Origin: Sphingomonas sp. A2-49
GTDB taxonomy: Bacteria > Pseudomonadota > Alphaproteobacteria > Sphingomonadales > Sphingomonadaceae
Assembly (NCBI RefSeq): GCF_025548555.1
Contig: NZ_JAJLPA010000024.1
Coordinates: 1 to 64,000 of the forward strand
DNA: 64,000 nt
Direction of reading: 5' to 3'
A model generated the notes under the pieces. It worked only from the letters and a program-made list of their open reading frames with translations. It was not told the DNA's origin and did not search any database. Positions 1 through 9,578 of this stretch are shown here, one piece after another (the first letter of the stretch is position 1; every line of letters begins with the position of its first letter). Position numbers and translations under genes: made by a program.

Positions 1-120
1 CTTCACGTATTGGTACGCGAGCCCGGTGACGAAGGCGTAGCCCAGCGCGGCATGGATGAGCACGACGATGACGATCGCGACCACCCTGCCACCGGACATC
101 TTCTGGTCAGCATAGGCCAT
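1..120 (-). CDS. tonB: TonB energy transducer, N-terminal fragment (cut by window edge)
   Basis: Only the first 40 codons are in the window; the gene continues past base 1. Reading the minus strand from an ATG at 118-120, the product begins MAYADQKMSGG, followed by a hydrophobic stretch (about residues 13-35) that would be the single inner-membrane anchor. This start and helix are typical of sphingomonad TonB proteins, which couple the proton-motive force through ExbB/ExbD to outer-membrane receptors. That fits the three TonB-dependent receptors elsewhere in the window. The proline-rich linker and C-terminal domain are not visible, so the call rests on the N-terminus alone. Confidence 0.7.
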   Translation of the reverse strand, partial: MAYADQKMSGGRVVAIVIVVLIHAALGYAFVTGLAYQYVK

Positions 121-336
121 TCAGCAACGACACTCCCTAATCTCGTGGTCCTCGCAGCGCCCGGGGGAAGAACGCGCGTAGGCCCCTGCCCCGGCTGGCG
201 CCGTGTGTGGCAGAACCCAAGTACTATCGTCACGTCTCACGCCACGCAAACGCTTTGTCGGACGCAACAAACGTACAATCCTTCGAAGACAGAATTATTT
301 CTGTATCGTTCAGGTGCGCTGCGCTAGCGAACGCGC

Positions 337-1209
337 ATGAATCCGCGACCCTGCGCCATCCTGCTCGCCGCCGCCGCGATCGCGGCCGGCCTTACCGACT
401 GTCCCGCAATGGCGCAGGTCGGCGCGCCGATCACCGGACAATCGCCCGCCGTTGCCGGCGGTACGGGCTATGCCGATCTTGCCGATCTGGTCATCGCGGC
501 GCCGCTGGTCGCCGATGCCGCGATCCGGTCCGCGGTCCGCCTGAAGGGTGCGGATGCGGCGGGCGTCGCACCTGGCCAGACGCGCTTCTACGTCGAGGCG
601 GACCTCGTCGCGCTGGTCAAGGGAGCGGACGGCCTGCCGCCGCGAATCGGCTATCTGCTCGACGTCGCGCCCGACGCGTCCGGGCGGCTGCCCCGGCTGA
701 AGAAGCTGCGCGTGCTGCTGTTCGCGCGCCCCGTGCCGGGCACGCCGGGCCAGGTCCAGCTCGTCGCTCCGGACGCGCAGGTCGCCTGGACCCCCGCCGA
801 CGACCAGCGCGTGCGCGCCATCGCCCAGGCGCTCGTCGCCGCCGACGCCCCGCCGGTCATCACCGGCGTCGGCAACGCCTTTCACGTCCCCGGCGCGCTG
901 CCGGGCGAAGGCGAGACGCAGGTGTTCCTGACGACCGCGAACGGTGCGCCGGTGTCGATGACCGTGCTGCGCCGCCCCGGCGAACAGCCGCGCTGGGCGG
1001 TCGCGCTGTCGGAGATCGTCGACGAATCCGCCGCGCCGCCGGCCCGCGATACCCTGCTATGGTATCGCCTCGCCTGCGCATTGCCCGCGGACCTGCCCGA
1101 TCACAGCACCGCATCGCTCGACGAGGCCAACGCCGGCACCGCGCGCGAGGACTATCGCTTCATCGTGGCGCAGCTCGGCCCGTGCCGGCGCACCCGCACG
1201 ATCCGCTGA
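337..1209 (+). CDS. Secreted hypothetical protein
   Basis: A 290-residue product with a clear Sec signal peptide: a hydrophobic run of about residues 7-25 ending at AMAQ, with predicted cleavage near residue 26. The rest is an Ala/Pro-rich globular protein without a motif I can name, ending in a segment with two cysteines (ACALP, LGPC). It is divergent from tonB, with a 216-bp gap, and convergent with folB, whose stop lies 10 bp beyond its own. Codon use matches its neighbours, so I take it as a real, group-specific envelope protein. No function is assigned. Confidence 0.75.
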   Translation: MNPRPCAILLAAAAIAAGLTDCPAMAQVGAPITGQSPAVAGGTGYADLADLVIAAPLVADAAIRSAVRLKGADAAGVAPGQTRFYVEADLVALVKGADGLPPRIGYLLDVAPDASGRLPRLKKLRVLLFARPVPGTPGQVQLVAPDAQVAWTPADDQRVRAIAQALVAADAPPVITGVGNAFHVPGALPGEGETQVFLTTANGAPVSMTVLRRPGEQPRWAVALSEIVDESAAPPARDTLLWYRLACALPADLPDHSTASLDEANAGTAREDYRFIVAQLGPCRRTRTIR

Positions 1210-1219
1210 CGGAGACGAC

Positions 1220-1591
1220 CTAAGGCCGGTGGCGGACGAGCGTGATGCCGATCGATTCGCCCGCCTCGGCGATCGCCAGCTTCACGATCTTGACCGCGAC
1301 GCGCAGCACGCGCGCGTCGCCCAGGAACAACGTTTCGCAGATGTGGTCGGCCACCGCCTCGATAAGCGTGAAATGCACGCCTTCGGGCAATGCCGTCGTC
1401 GCGGCGTGCTTGAGATCGAGGTAGTTCTTCGACGCCGACAGCGGCGTGTCCGGCGCGAAGCGATCCGGGCAGCGCAGGTCGACCGTCAGGTCGATGCGCA
1501 GCGGCTGCGGCAGGTGCGTCTCTTCCGAATAGATACCGGTGAGCACCTGGACCTCGAGGTCGTGGACCTCCAGCTGAAGACTGTCTTGCAT
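1220..1591 (-). CDS. folB: Dihydroneopterin aldolase
   Basis: A 123-residue protein with the size and fold pattern of FolB, which converts 7,8-dihydroneopterin to 6-hydroxymethyl-7,8-dihydropterin and glycolaldehyde in folate synthesis. Recognisable family features are the opening beta-strand (LEVHDLEVQVLTGIYSEE, with the family Glu near residue 23), the central YLDLKHAATTAL segment, and FTLIEAVADHICE, which provides the pterin-contacting Glu. The C-terminal strand (VAVKIVKL) is also typical. It stands alone on the minus strand, without other fol genes beside it. The start is ATG at 1591. Confidence 0.85.
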   Translation of the reverse strand: MQDSLQLEVHDLEVQVLTGIYSEETHLPQPLRIDLTVDLRCPDRFAPDTPLSASKNYLDLKHAATTALPEGVHFTLIEAVADHICETLFLGDARVLRVAVKIVKLAIAEAGESIGITLVRHRP

Positions 1592-1716
1592 CGGGCGCCT
1601 CTAGCAATCCCGGCCGGCGACGGACAGCCATCGCCGCGGATATCGCATTCCGCTTGCGTTCGGGGGGCGTGCACGGCATGCGCGCGGCCCGCCGGCCACC
1701 GGCGCCCGGAGGACCG

Positions 1717-2238
1717 TTGCACACCGTGATCGCATTCGTGCCGCTCAGCGCCGTCGAGGGTGCCGCCGTCGAGGCGCTGCTGGACCGCGCCTTCGGCACG
1801 GACCGGCACTTGCGCACCGCCTATCGCGTCCGCGGCACCGGCGCGCCGATCGCGGCGCTGAGCTTCGCCGCGGTGGAGGATGGCGTCGCGATCGGCACGA
1901 TCCAGTGCTGGCCGGTGCGGGTCGCCGCGGACGACGGCGGCACGCACGACCTCGTCATGGTCGGCCCGGTCGCGGTCGAGCCGGGTCGCCAGCGCGACGG
2001 CATCGGTCGCGCGTTGATGACGCGCGCGCTCGATGCCGCCGCGCGGACCGGCGCGGACGCGGCGCTGATGCTGATCGGCGATCCCGAATATTACGGCCGC
2101 TTCTTCGGGTTCGATGCGAATCGGACCGCGGGATGGCGGCTGCCCGGGCCGGTCGAGCGCCACCGGCTGCTGGCGCGCGGCGATGCCGTGCCGATGGTCG
2201 CGGGGCTGTTGGGACCGGCCGTACCCGCGATCGCGTGA
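1717..2238 (+). CDS. GNAT-family N-acetyltransferase
   Basis: A GCN5-related acetyltransferase. The acetyl-CoA-binding motif A is visible as the strand LVMVGPVAVEP followed by GRQRDGIGRALMTRAL (the R/Q-x-x-G-x-G/A loop and helix). It is followed by the aromatic ALMLIGDPEYYGRFFGF segment typical of the YhbS-like subgroup. The acceptor substrate is unknown. The start is uncertain: an ATG at 1654 would add an unconvincing Arg/Pro-rich leader. I prefer TTG at 1717 (or GTG at 1726), because a GGAGG lies at 1708-1712 and family homology starts around IAFVPLS. With TTG the product is 173 residues. Confidence 0.75.
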   Translation: MHTVIAFVPLSAVEGAAVEALLDRAFGTDRHLRTAYRVRGTGAPIAALSFAAVEDGVAIGTIQCWPVRVAADDGGTHDLVMVGPVAVEPGRQRDGIGRALMTRALDAAARTGADAALMLIGDPEYYGRFFGFDANRTAGWRLPGPVERHRLLARGDAVPMVAGLLGPAVPAIA

Positions 2239-2283
2239 GCGGCCCGCCTTTACGCCGCGCCGCCCAGCGCGTACCGCGCGCGC

Positions 2284-2850
2284 ATGCCGATGGAGGAGCT
2301 TCCCGATCTCGCCGGTCTCAGCCTGTCTGAGATCGCAACGCTCGTCGAACAACGTCGCCTGCCCCCGGTGGAGCAATGGAACCCGACGCACTGCGGCGAC
2401 AGCGAGATGCGGATCGCGCGCGACGGCAGCTGGTTCCATCAGGGGTCGCCGATCGGCCGCCCGGCGATGGTGCGGCTGTTCTCGACGATCCTGCGCCGCG
2501 AGCCCGATGGCCGCTTCGTGCTGGTGACCCCGGTCGAGAAGCTCGACATCGCGGTCGACGATGCGCCCTTCGTCGCGGTCGAGATGAAGGCGGAGGGCAA
2601 CGGCGCCGCCGCCCGCCTCGCCTTCCGGCTCAACACCGGAGACTTCGTGACCGCAGGTCCCGACCATCCGTTGCGCTTTACCGAAGGCGCCGACGGTCCC
2701 CGCCCCTATCTGCACGTGCGCGGCGGGCTGGAGGCGCTGGTGGCGCGCCCGGTCTATTACGACCTCGCCGACCGCGCGATCGCCGACGATGCGGCGCGGC
2801 CCGGCGTCTGGAGCGACGGCGCGTTCTTTCCGCTCGGCACCGCCGCGTGA
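2284..2850 (+). CDS. DUF1285 domain protein
   Basis: A 188-residue protein matching the DUF1285 family as I know it. Near the N-terminus is PPVEQWNPTHCGDSEMRIARDG, then WFHQGSPIGRPAMVRLF, and it ends with the WSDGAFFPLG signature. The family is widespread in Proteobacteria but its biochemical role is unknown. The stop codon overlaps the GTG start of the NUDIX gene (GTGA at 2847-2850), and that gene overlaps the CCA-adding enzyme. The three genes are therefore translationally coupled, an arrangement common in alphaproteobacteria. A second ATG at 2290 is possible. Confidence 0.85.
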   Translation: MPMEELPDLAGLSLSEIATLVEQRRLPPVEQWNPTHCGDSEMRIARDGSWFHQGSPIGRPAMVRLFSTILRREPDGRFVLVTPVEKLDIAVDDAPFVAVEMKAEGNGAAARLAFRLNTGDFVTAGPDHPLRFTEGADGPRPYLHVRGGLEALVARPVYYDLADRAIADDAARPGVWSDGAFFPLGTAA

Positions 2851-3443
2851 GCCTCGCGGTGCGGTTGACGGCGGCGCTGGAGCGGGGCCGCCGCGGCGAT
2901 CCCGTGCTGCTGACCGGCGACCACCGCGAGCTCGAGGTGCGCGCCGACGGCGACATGACGCCCGCCGCGGTGCTGGTCGCCGTGACCGACCGGCCGCGCC
3001 CGGGCGTGATCCTGACGCAACGGACCGAAACGCTGCGCAAGCATGCCGGACAGGTGGCGTTTCCCGGTGGCCGGATCGATCCCGGCGAAACCGCGATCGC
3101 CGCCGCGCTGCGCGAGGCGGAGGAGGAGGTCGCGCTGCCGCCCGCGCTGGTCCATGTGATCGGCGAGGTCGACCGCTACCGCACCGTCACCGGCTTCGCG
3201 GTGACGCCGGTGCTCGCCGTCGTTCCCGCGGACGTGCCGCTGGTCGCCAGCGAGGCGGAGGTCGCCAGCGTGTTCGAGGTGCCGCTCGACTTCCTGCTCG
3301 ATCCCGCCAACCAGGTCGAGGCGAGCGCCGAATGGCAGGGCCGGACGCGCCATTATTACGAAATCCGCTGGGACGACCGCCGCATCTGGGGCGCAACGGC
3401 GGCGATGATCGTCAATCTGTCGCGGCAGCTCGCATGGTCCTGA
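2847..3443 (+). CDS. NUDIX hydrolase, CoA pyrophosphatase type
   Basis: A 198-residue NUDIX protein from a GTG start that overlaps the upstream stop by 4 bp. The Nudix box lies at about residues 75-97 (GRIDPGET...REAEEEVAL, i.e. G-x5-E-x7-REU-x-EE). Just before it is LTQRTETLRKHAGQVAFPGG, the extra motif of the CoA pyrophosphatase (UPF0035/NudL) subgroup, which splits CoA into 4'-phosphopantetheine and 3',5'-ADP. The end overlaps the start of the CCA-adding enzyme by 10 bp. Confidence 0.88.
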   Translation: MSLAVRLTAALERGRRGDPVLLTGDHRELEVRADGDMTPAAVLVAVTDRPRPGVILTQRTETLRKHAGQVAFPGGRIDPGETAIAAALREAEEEVALPPALVHVIGEVDRYRTVTGFAVTPVLAVVPADVPLVASEAEVASVFEVPLDFLLDPANQVEASAEWQGRTRHYYEIRWDDRRIWGATAAMIVNLSRQLAWS

Positions 3444-4642
3444 CCCTCGATCGGATCACGGCGCGCGAGGGGTTCCCTGCACTGATCGCCGCGCTCGGCG
3501 GGCCGGCCTGCACGCGGCTGGTCGGCGGGGTGGTGCGCGACACGCTGATCGGCCTCGACCCCGCCGACGTCGACCTTGCGACGCGCCTGCTGCCGGACGC
3601 CGTGCTCGCGGCGCTGAAGGCGGCGGGCATCCGCGCGGTGCCGACGGGGCTCGCGCACGGCACCGTCACCGCGGTGCTGCCGTCGGGGCCGATCGAGGTG
3701 ACGACGCTGCGCCGCGACGTCGCCACCGACGGGCGGCACGCGACCGTCGCCTTCACCGATGCCTGGGCGGAGGATGCCGCCCGCCGCGACTTCACGATGA
3801 ACGCGCTGTACGCCGACCCCGAGAACGGCGCGATCTTCGATTATTTCGGCGGCCTCGACGATCTGGCGGCGCGCCGCGTCCGCTTCATCGGCGATCCCTA
3901 TCGCCGGATCGCGGAGGATCACCTGCGCATCCTGCGCTTCTTCCGCTTCCACGCCCGCTTCGGCGACGCGATCGATGCCGACGGGCTCGATGCGTGCGCG
4001 GCGCGGGCGAACGACCTGATGGCCCTGTCGCGCGAGCGGATCGCCGCCGAATTGCTGAAGCTGCTCGTCGCGCCCGATGCGGTGGCCGTCGTCACCCTGA
4101 TGATCGCGCGCGGCATCCTGCGCGCGGTGCTGCCGGAGATCGCCGACGCATCGCCGCTCGCCGCGCTCGCGGATCGGGAGGCCGAAGCCGGCGTGGCGCC
4201 GGACGCGATCCGGCGGCTCGCGGCGCTGCTGCCTGCCGACGCCGCCGAGCCGGTCGGCGCGCGGCTGAAGCTGTCGAACGAGCAGCGCCGGCGCCTCGCC
4301 GCCGCGCACGACGGCCCGGGCGACGAGGGGCCGCGCGCGCTTGCCTATCGCTGCGGACCAGCGATAGCGCGCGATCGGCTGCTGCTGGCGGGGCGGGACG
4401 TCACGCCGCTTGCGGACTGGACGCCGCCGGCGCTGCCGATCGGCGGCGGTGCGCTGGTGCAGCGCGGCCTGCGCAAGGGGCCGGCGGTCGCCCGCGTGCT
4501 GCGCGGGATCGAGACGGCGTGGATCGCCGAGGGCTTCCCCGGCGCAGGCCGCGTCGATCAGCTCGCCGATGCGGCGGTCGCGGCGGCCCTCGCCGACACG
4601 ATCATCGACAGCGCATCCACCGCCTCGAGCGGACGCGCGTAG
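3434..4642 (+). CDS. cca: CCA tRNA nucleotidyltransferase / poly(A) polymerase family
   Basis: A 402-residue class II nucleotidyltransferase that repairs or adds the 3' CCA of tRNAs. The N-terminal head has the LVGGVVRDTLIG loop followed by DPADVDLAT (the two metal-binding carboxylates). Next come the RRDFTMNALY motif and the GDPYRRIAEDHLRILRFFRFHARFG neck helix, all diagnostic for the family. The C-terminal half is helical and variable, as usual. The start is ATG at 3434, 10 bp inside the NUDIX gene. The last 85 bp overlap, tail to tail, the 3' end of the GGDEF/EAL gene, an unusually long convergent overlap. Confidence 0.9.
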   Translation: MVLTLDRITAREGFPALIAALGGPACTRLVGGVVRDTLIGLDPADVDLATRLLPDAVLAALKAAGIRAVPTGLAHGTVTAVLPSGPIEVTTLRRDVATDGRHATVAFTDAWAEDAARRDFTMNALYADPENGAIFDYFGGLDDLAARRVRFIGDPYRRIAEDHLRILRFFRFHARFGDAIDADGLDACAARANDLMALSRERIAAELLKLLVAPDAVAVVTLMIARGILRAVLPEIADASPLAALADREAEAGVAPDAIRRLAALLPADAAEPVGARLKLSNEQRRRLAAAHDGPGDEGPRALAYRCGPAIARDRLLLAGRDVTPLADWTPPALPIGGGALVQRGLRKGPAVARVLRGIETAWIAEGFPGAGRVDQLADAAVAAALADTIIDSASTASSGRA

Positions 4643-6252
4643 AGATAGCCCTGGCCGTAGGTGCAGCCCAGCGCCGCCAGCGTCTGCGCCAGTTCGTTGC
4701 TCTCCACGCCTTCCGCGGTCGTGCGCATGCCGAGCGCCTGCGCGAGGCTCAGCACCGCGCGGACGATCGCGATCTTGTCGCGGTCGGCGAGCATGCCCGA
4801 CACGAAGCTGCGATCGATCTTCAGGATGTCGATCGGCAGCTTCTGGAGATAGGCGAGGTTCGAATAGCCCGTACCGAAATCGTCCATCGCCAGCGTCGTG
4901 CCGAGCGCCTTCAGCGCGTGCATGATCCCCGCGATGCGATCGGGATCGCTGACGATCGCGCTTTCGGTCAGTTCGAGGTTGAAGCGGCTGCCCTTCAGGT
5001 CGTGGCGGATCAGCGCCGCCTCGACCACCGGCGCGATGTCGTCGCGCTGCATCTGGATCGCCGACAGGTTGACCGCGACGCGCATGCCGCAATCGCCGCC
5101 GCACGAATCGTCCCACCAGCGCAACGTGCGCGCGGCCTCGTCCATCGCCCAGCGTCCGAGCGGTACGATCAGGCCCGATTCCTCGGCGACGGGGATGAAG
5201 TTGCTCGGCTCGTGCTCGACACCGCGATGGTCGCGCCAGCGGGCCAGCGCCTCGAACGAGACGATCGAGCCGCTGGCGAGGTCGCAGATCGGCTGGAACG
5301 CCAGCCGCAGCTGACGCTGTTCGATGGCACGCCGCAGCGCGGTTTCCATCGCGAACTGTTCGCGCGCGATCGTTAACGCCTGCGTCTGGTAGCTTTCGAC
5401 CTGGCGCCCGGTCTTGGCGCGCTTCACCGCGAATTGCGCGTGGCGGATCAGTTCCTCGACATCCTCGATCGCGTCGTCGCCGTGCGCGATGCCGATCGAG
5501 CATTCGACGCCGATCTCGTAATCGCTCAGCCGGAACGGCGCGGAGAGCGTCCGCTGGATGCGGTCGGCGAGGCGCGTCGCCTCCTCGGGGTCGCCGTCGA
5601 CCGCCATCAGGATGCCGAATTCGTCCCCGCCGATCCGCGCCAGCGCATCGCGCGCGCGCAGCACGCCCTTGATGCGGCGCGCAACGGTGATGAGCAGTTC
5701 GTCGCCTGCCAGCCCGCCCAGGCAGGCGTTGAGCCGGCCGAACCGGTCGAGGTCGATGACCAGCACGGTGTGGCGGCTGCGCTCCGCCTGCACCGCCTCG
5801 ATCATGTCGCTGAAGCCTTCGCGATTGGGCAATCCGGTCAGGCTGTCGGTCGTCATCTCCCGCCGCAGCGAGCGTTCGGTATGGACCTGCGCGGTTAGGT
5901 CGATGAACGCGATCTGGCAGCGATCACGCAACGCCGGCGTCGGCCGCGCCAGCGTGACGCGGTAATAGCGCGAATCGATCACCTCGCCGATCGACCAGTC
6001 GAAGTCGGTGCGGACGTCGGTCGAGCGCAGGAATGCGTCGATCCGGCTGCCCAGCAGCGCGAGCATCGGCGAACGGTCGGCGATCACGCCCAGCCCGGCG
6101 AGTCGATAGGCGCGGTTGATCGACAGGAAGGCGAAACCGCCGCCGTCGCGCACCACCTGCACGGTCGGGATCGGGATGAGCTCGAGGTCGCGCTCGAACA
6201 GATCGCGCTCGGCGGGCACGGGGGAACCCAGATCTGACGAGGCGGTGGCCAT
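4558..6252 (-). CDS. PAS-like / GGDEF / EAL bifunctional cyclic-di-GMP protein
   Basis: A 564-residue cytosolic protein with no membrane segment. An N-terminal PAS-like sensor (about 20-120) is followed by a GGDEF domain with an intact GGDEF at 208-212. An RxxD inhibitory site lies at 199-202, exactly five residues upstream. The C-terminal EAL domain has EAL at 334-336 and the later motifs ELTES, DDFGTGYSNL, KIDRSFV and GQGYLYARPL. Both catalytic domains therefore look competent to make and break c-di-GMP, although which activity dominates cannot be read from sequence. Its 3' end overlaps cca by 85 bp. Confidence 0.9.
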   Translation of the reverse strand: MATASSDLGSPVPAERDLFERDLELIPIPTVQVVRDGGGFAFLSINRAYRLAGLGVIADRSPMLALLGSRIDAFLRSTDVRTDFDWSIGEVIDSRYYRVTLARPTPALRDRCQIAFIDLTAQVHTERSLRREMTTDSLTGLPNREGFSDMIEAVQAERSRHTVLVIDLDRFGRLNACLGGLAGDELLITVARRIKGVLRARDALARIGGDEFGILMAVDGDPEEATRLADRIQRTLSAPFRLSDYEIGVECSIGIAHGDDAIEDVEELIRHAQFAVKRAKTGRQVESYQTQALTIAREQFAMETALRRAIEQRQLRLAFQPICDLASGSIVSFEALARWRDHRGVEHEPSNFIPVAEESGLIVPLGRWAMDEAARTLRWWDDSCGGDCGMRVAVNLSAIQMQRDDIAPVVEAALIRHDLKGSRFNLELTESAIVSDPDRIAGIMHALKALGTTLAMDDFGTGYSNLAYLQKLPIDILKIDRSFVSGMLADRDKIAIVRAVLSLAQALGMRTTAEGVESNELAQTLAALGCTYGQGYLYARPLEAVDALSMIVSARAAATAASAS

Positions 6253-6367
6253 CCCTCCTGTCTAGGGCGTGAACGTTAAGAGCGGCTGAAAATCCGGCCG
6301 GTTCATGTTCGCAATCGACCGAAACTCCGCCCCTGCCGGGCTTGCCCGATGGGCAGTCGCGGGATCG

Positions 6368-8617
6368 TCAGCCGAATCGGTTGTCCCGCGGAAAGCCGGT
6401 CGGCGGGGTCCGCCCCGCCGCGCCGCGGGCGGTGCGCCACAACGAAAGGTCGCTTTCGGTGCGCGTCCGCCCGGTTTCGCCGCCCATCGGCCAGCTCATC
6501 CCGTCCGCGAAGACGAAGGTGGTCGCATCCGACAGGCTCCCCTCGCGGAATCGCTGGATCTGGACTCCCTGCCCGCGCGTCATCACCGGCAATTCGGCGA
6601 TCGGGAAGACCAGGAACTTGCGGTTGTCGCCGATCGCCGCGACGTAATCGGCGTTCGGCATCACCGGGCGCACCACCAGCAGCCGCGCGCCGACCCGCGG
6701 CGTCATCACCGTCTTGCCCTTGCGCGTCTCGGCGATGACGTCGGCCACCGGCACGCGGAAGCCGCGCCCGTCGGTGGCGGCGATCAGCAATTGCTCCTGC
6801 GCGCGTGCGTTGAGGAACGCGGTGACGCCCACCGCGCCGTCGAGATCGATCATCGCCCGCACCGGCTCGCCGAAGCCGCGCCCACCCGGCAGCTTGTCGG
6901 CTGCGAGCGTGTAGAACCGCCCGTTCGCCGCCGCGAGCAGCAGCTTGTCGGTGGTCTGCGCGTGGAAGGCGAAGGCGGGGCCATCGCCCTCCTTGAACTT
7001 GAGCGTCTCCGCCGATCCCAGGTCGACATGGCCGCGCATCGCCCGGATCCAGCCGCGCTGCGACAGGATGACGGTGATCGGCTCGCGCTCGATCATCGCT
7101 TCCAGCGGGATGTCGCGGGTCGGCGCGGCCTCCTCGATCGTCGTGCGCCGCGCGCCGAGCGGCGTATCAGGGCCGTAGCGGTCGCGCACCCGCTTCAGGT
7201 CGCGCTTCATCCGCCGCTTCTGCTTGCCCGGATCGGCGAGCAGCGCCTCCAGCTCGACGCGCTCCTTGTCGAGCTTGTCGCGCTCGCCGCGGATCTCGAA
7301 TTCCTCCAGCCGGCGCAGCGAGCGGAGCCGCATGTTGAGGATCGCTTCGGCCTGTCGGTCGGTCAGCGCGAATTCCGCGATCATCACCGCCTTGGGTTCG
7401 TCTTCGGTCCGGATGATCGCGATCACCCGGTCGAGATTGAGATAGGCGATGAGATAGCCGTCGAGCAGCTCGATCCGGTCGGCGATCTTGCCCAGCCGGT
7501 GGCGCGTGCGGCGTTCCAGCACGACGAACTGGTGCTCGACCCACGCCTTCAGCGCGCCGCCGAGCGACATCACCCGCGGCGTGCGATCCTTGTCCAGCAC
7601 GTTGAGGTTCAGGCTGATCCGCGTCTCGAGATCCGAAAAGCGGAACAGGCCGTCCATCAGCACCTGCGGGTCGACGGTGCGGCTGCGCGGTTCGAGCACG
7701 ATCCGCACCTCCGCGTCCGATTCGTCGCGAACGTCGGCGAGGATCGGGAATTTCCTGTCGTTGATGAGTCCGGCGATCTGTTCGATCAGCTTGCCCTTGG
7801 CCACGCCATAGGGGATCTGGCTGACGATCACCTGCCAGCCGCCGCCCTTCTCGCGCTCGATGCCCCAGCGCGCGCGGACGCGGAAGCCGCCGCGGCCGGT
7901 GGCGTAGCTTTCGGCGATCACCGCCGGCGGATCGACGATCAGCCCGCCGGTCGGCAGGTCGGGGCCCTTCACGTAATCGAGCACCGCGGTGTCGGGTGCG
8001 TCGGGCTTGTCGACCAGCATGATCGCGGCGTCGAGTAGTTCGGCGGCGTTGTGCGGCGGGATGCTCGTCGCCATGCCGACCGCGATCCCGCTCGCCCCGT
8101 TCGCGAGCAGGTTGGGGAACAGCCCGGGGAACAGTTCCGGCTCCTGTTCCTCGCCGTTGTACGTCGGGCGATAGGCGACGGCATCCTCGTCGAGCCCGTC
8201 CATCAGGTCGATCGCGACCTGCGTCAGCCGTGCCTCGGTATAGCGATAGGCGGCGGCGTTATCGCCGTCGATATTGCCGAAATTGCCCTGCCCGTCGACC
8301 AGCGGATAGCGGAGCGCGAAATCCTGCGCGAGGCGGACCATCGCGTCATAGACCGACTGGTCGCCATGCGGATGGTATTTGCCGATCACGTCGCCGACGA
8401 CGCGCGCGCACTTCTTGTAGCCCTGGCTGGGATCGAGCTTCAGCAGCCGCATCGCCCACAGCAACCGGCGGTGCACCGGCTTTAGTCCGTCGCGCACGTC
8501 GGGCAGCGATCGCGCCGTGATCGTCGACAGCGCATAGACCAGATAGCGGTCGGACAGAGCGGTATCGAACGGCGCGTCGAGAATGCCGATCGGCGGTTCC
8601 TGGAAGTCGGTGGCCAT
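6368..8617 (-). CDS. parC: DNA topoisomerase IV subunit A
   Basis: A 749-residue ParC that decatenates chromosomes together with ParE. The start is ATG at 8617 (MATDFQEPP); the longer upstream frame is not conserved. The GKYHPHGD segment is at about 79-86 and the catalytic tyrosine is Tyr126 (AYRYTEARL). The breakage-reunion core is followed by the tower/coiled-coil (about 380-450, [19 protein letters not shown]) and C-terminal beta-pinwheel repeats. At the quinolone pocket, the position of E. coli ParC Ser80 is Gln87 and that of Glu84 is Asp91. GyrA is excluded by the [13 protein letters not shown] context and the short C-terminal domain. Confidence 0.93.
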   Translation of the reverse strand: MATDFQEPPIGILDAPFDTALSDRYLVYALSTITARSLPDVRDGLKPVHRRLLWAMRLLKLDPSQGYKKCARVVGDVIGKYHPHGDQSVYDAMVRLAQDFALRYPLVDGQGNFGNIDGDNAAAYRYTEARLTQVAIDLMDGLDEDAVAYRPTYNGEEQEPELFPGLFPNLLANGASGIAVGMATSIPPHNAAELLDAAIMLVDKPDAPDTAVLDYVKGPDLPTGGLIVDPPAVIAESYATGRGGFRVRARWGIEREKGGGWQVIVSQIPYGVAKGKLIEQIAGLINDRKFPILADVRDESDAEVRIVLEPRSRTVDPQVLMDGLFRFSDLETRISLNLNVLDKDRTPRVMSLGGALKAWVEHQFVVLERRTRHRLGKIADRIELLDGYLIAYLNLDRVIAIIRTEDEPKAVMIAEFALTDRQAEAILNMRLRSLRRLEEFEIRGERDKLDKERVELEALLADPGKQKRRMKRDLKRVRDRYGPDTPLGARRTTIEEAAPTRDIPLEAMIEREPITVILSQRGWIRAMRGHVDLGSAETLKFKEGDGPAFAFHAQTTDKLLLAAANGRFYTLAADKLPGGRGFGEPVRAMIDLDGAVGVTAFLNARAQEQLLIAATDGRGFRVPVADVIAETRKGKTVMTPRVGARLLVVRPVMPNADYVAAIGDNRKFLVFPIAELPVMTRGQGVQIQRFREGSLSDATTFVFADGMSWPMGGETGRTRTESDLSLWRTARGAAGRTPPTGFPRDNRFG

Positions 8618-8744
8618 ATCGGGAACAGCGTGTAGCAGGTGCCGGCGCGCGAGCAAACGCGACGTTCGACCGCACCGGACCGGCGGGTCGCGCGCGCGTG
8701 GCTGGCGCGGCGGGAGCGCATGGGCTAGCGCCGGCGATGCAGCG

Positions 8745-9578
8745 ATGACCATCCCCCTCACCTGGCCCGATCTCACCGCCCGCCCGCGCCCGCGACCGGA
8801 TGCGACGATCGCCTATGGCCCGGACGCGATGCAGCGGATCGACCTGTGGCGGCCGGCCGGCACGGGGCCGCATCGCGTCGTGGTGATGGTCCATGGCGGT
8901 TGCTGGCAGACGGGCATCGCCGACCGCCGGCTGATGGACTGGGTCGCCGCCGACCTGCGCGACCACGGCATCGCCGTCTGGAACATCGACTATCGCGGCG
9001 CCGATCGCGACGGCGGTGGCTATCCCGGGACCTTTCGCGACGTCGCCGCCGCCGCCGACCGCCTGCGCGCGGAGGCCGCCGCGCACGCGCTCGACCTGAC
9101 GCGGATCGTCGCGGTCGGCCATTCCGCCGGTGGGCACCTCGCGCTGTGGCTCGCGGCGCGCCACCGGATCGCGCCGGGCAGCCCGGTGCACGACGCGCAG
9201 CCGTTGGAGATCGGCCATGTCGTCAGCCTAGGCGGCCTGCCCGATCTCGAAGCGGTCGCCGCCAGCCCCGACAACGGCTGCGGTACCGCGGTGATCGCGC
9301 AACTGGTGGGCGACCGACCCGAACCCTTCGCCGACACATCGGTCCCGCGCCTGCTGCCGATCGGCGTCGCACAGACGCTGGTCAACGGGCGCGAGGACCG
9401 CATCGTGCCCTACCGCTTCGCGACCGATTATCGCGACCGCGCCGCCGCCGCCGGCGACCGGGTGATGCTCCGCACCGTCGCCGACACCGGCCATGTCGAA
9501 CTGATCGCCCCCGGCACGCCCGCCTGGACCCTCGCGCGCGACCAGATCGTCGCCGCCTTTCGCCGAGAGACGCCATGA
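8745..9578 (+). CDS. Alpha/beta hydrolase, probable arylformamidase (kynurenine formamidase)
   Basis: A 277-residue alpha/beta-hydrolase with the oxyanion HGGCW motif near residue 50, the nucleophile elbow GHSAGGHLA, a likely Asp in GREDRIVP and a His in DTGHVEL. The gene ends in ATGA overlapping the start of kynureninase, so the two are translationally coupled. That context points to N-formylkynurenine deformylation, the step before kynureninase in tryptophan breakdown. Families with the HGG motif (animal and bacterial AFMID-type) carry out this step, whereas classical bacterial KynB is an unrelated metal enzyme. The function is therefore inferred from neighbourhood plus family. The start is ATG at 8745. 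Confidence 0.75.
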   Translation: MTIPLTWPDLTARPRPRPDATIAYGPDAMQRIDLWRPAGTGPHRVVVMVHGGCWQTGIADRRLMDWVAADLRDHGIAVWNIDYRGADRDGGGYPGTFRDVAAAADRLRAEAAAHALDLTRIVAVGHSAGGHLALWLAARHRIAPGSPVHDAQPLEIGHVVSLGGLPDLEAVAASPDNGCGTAVIAQLVGDRPEPFADTSVPRLLPIGVAQTLVNGREDRIVPYRFATDYRDRAAAAGDRVMLRTVADTGHVELIAPGTPAWTLARDQIVAAFRRETP

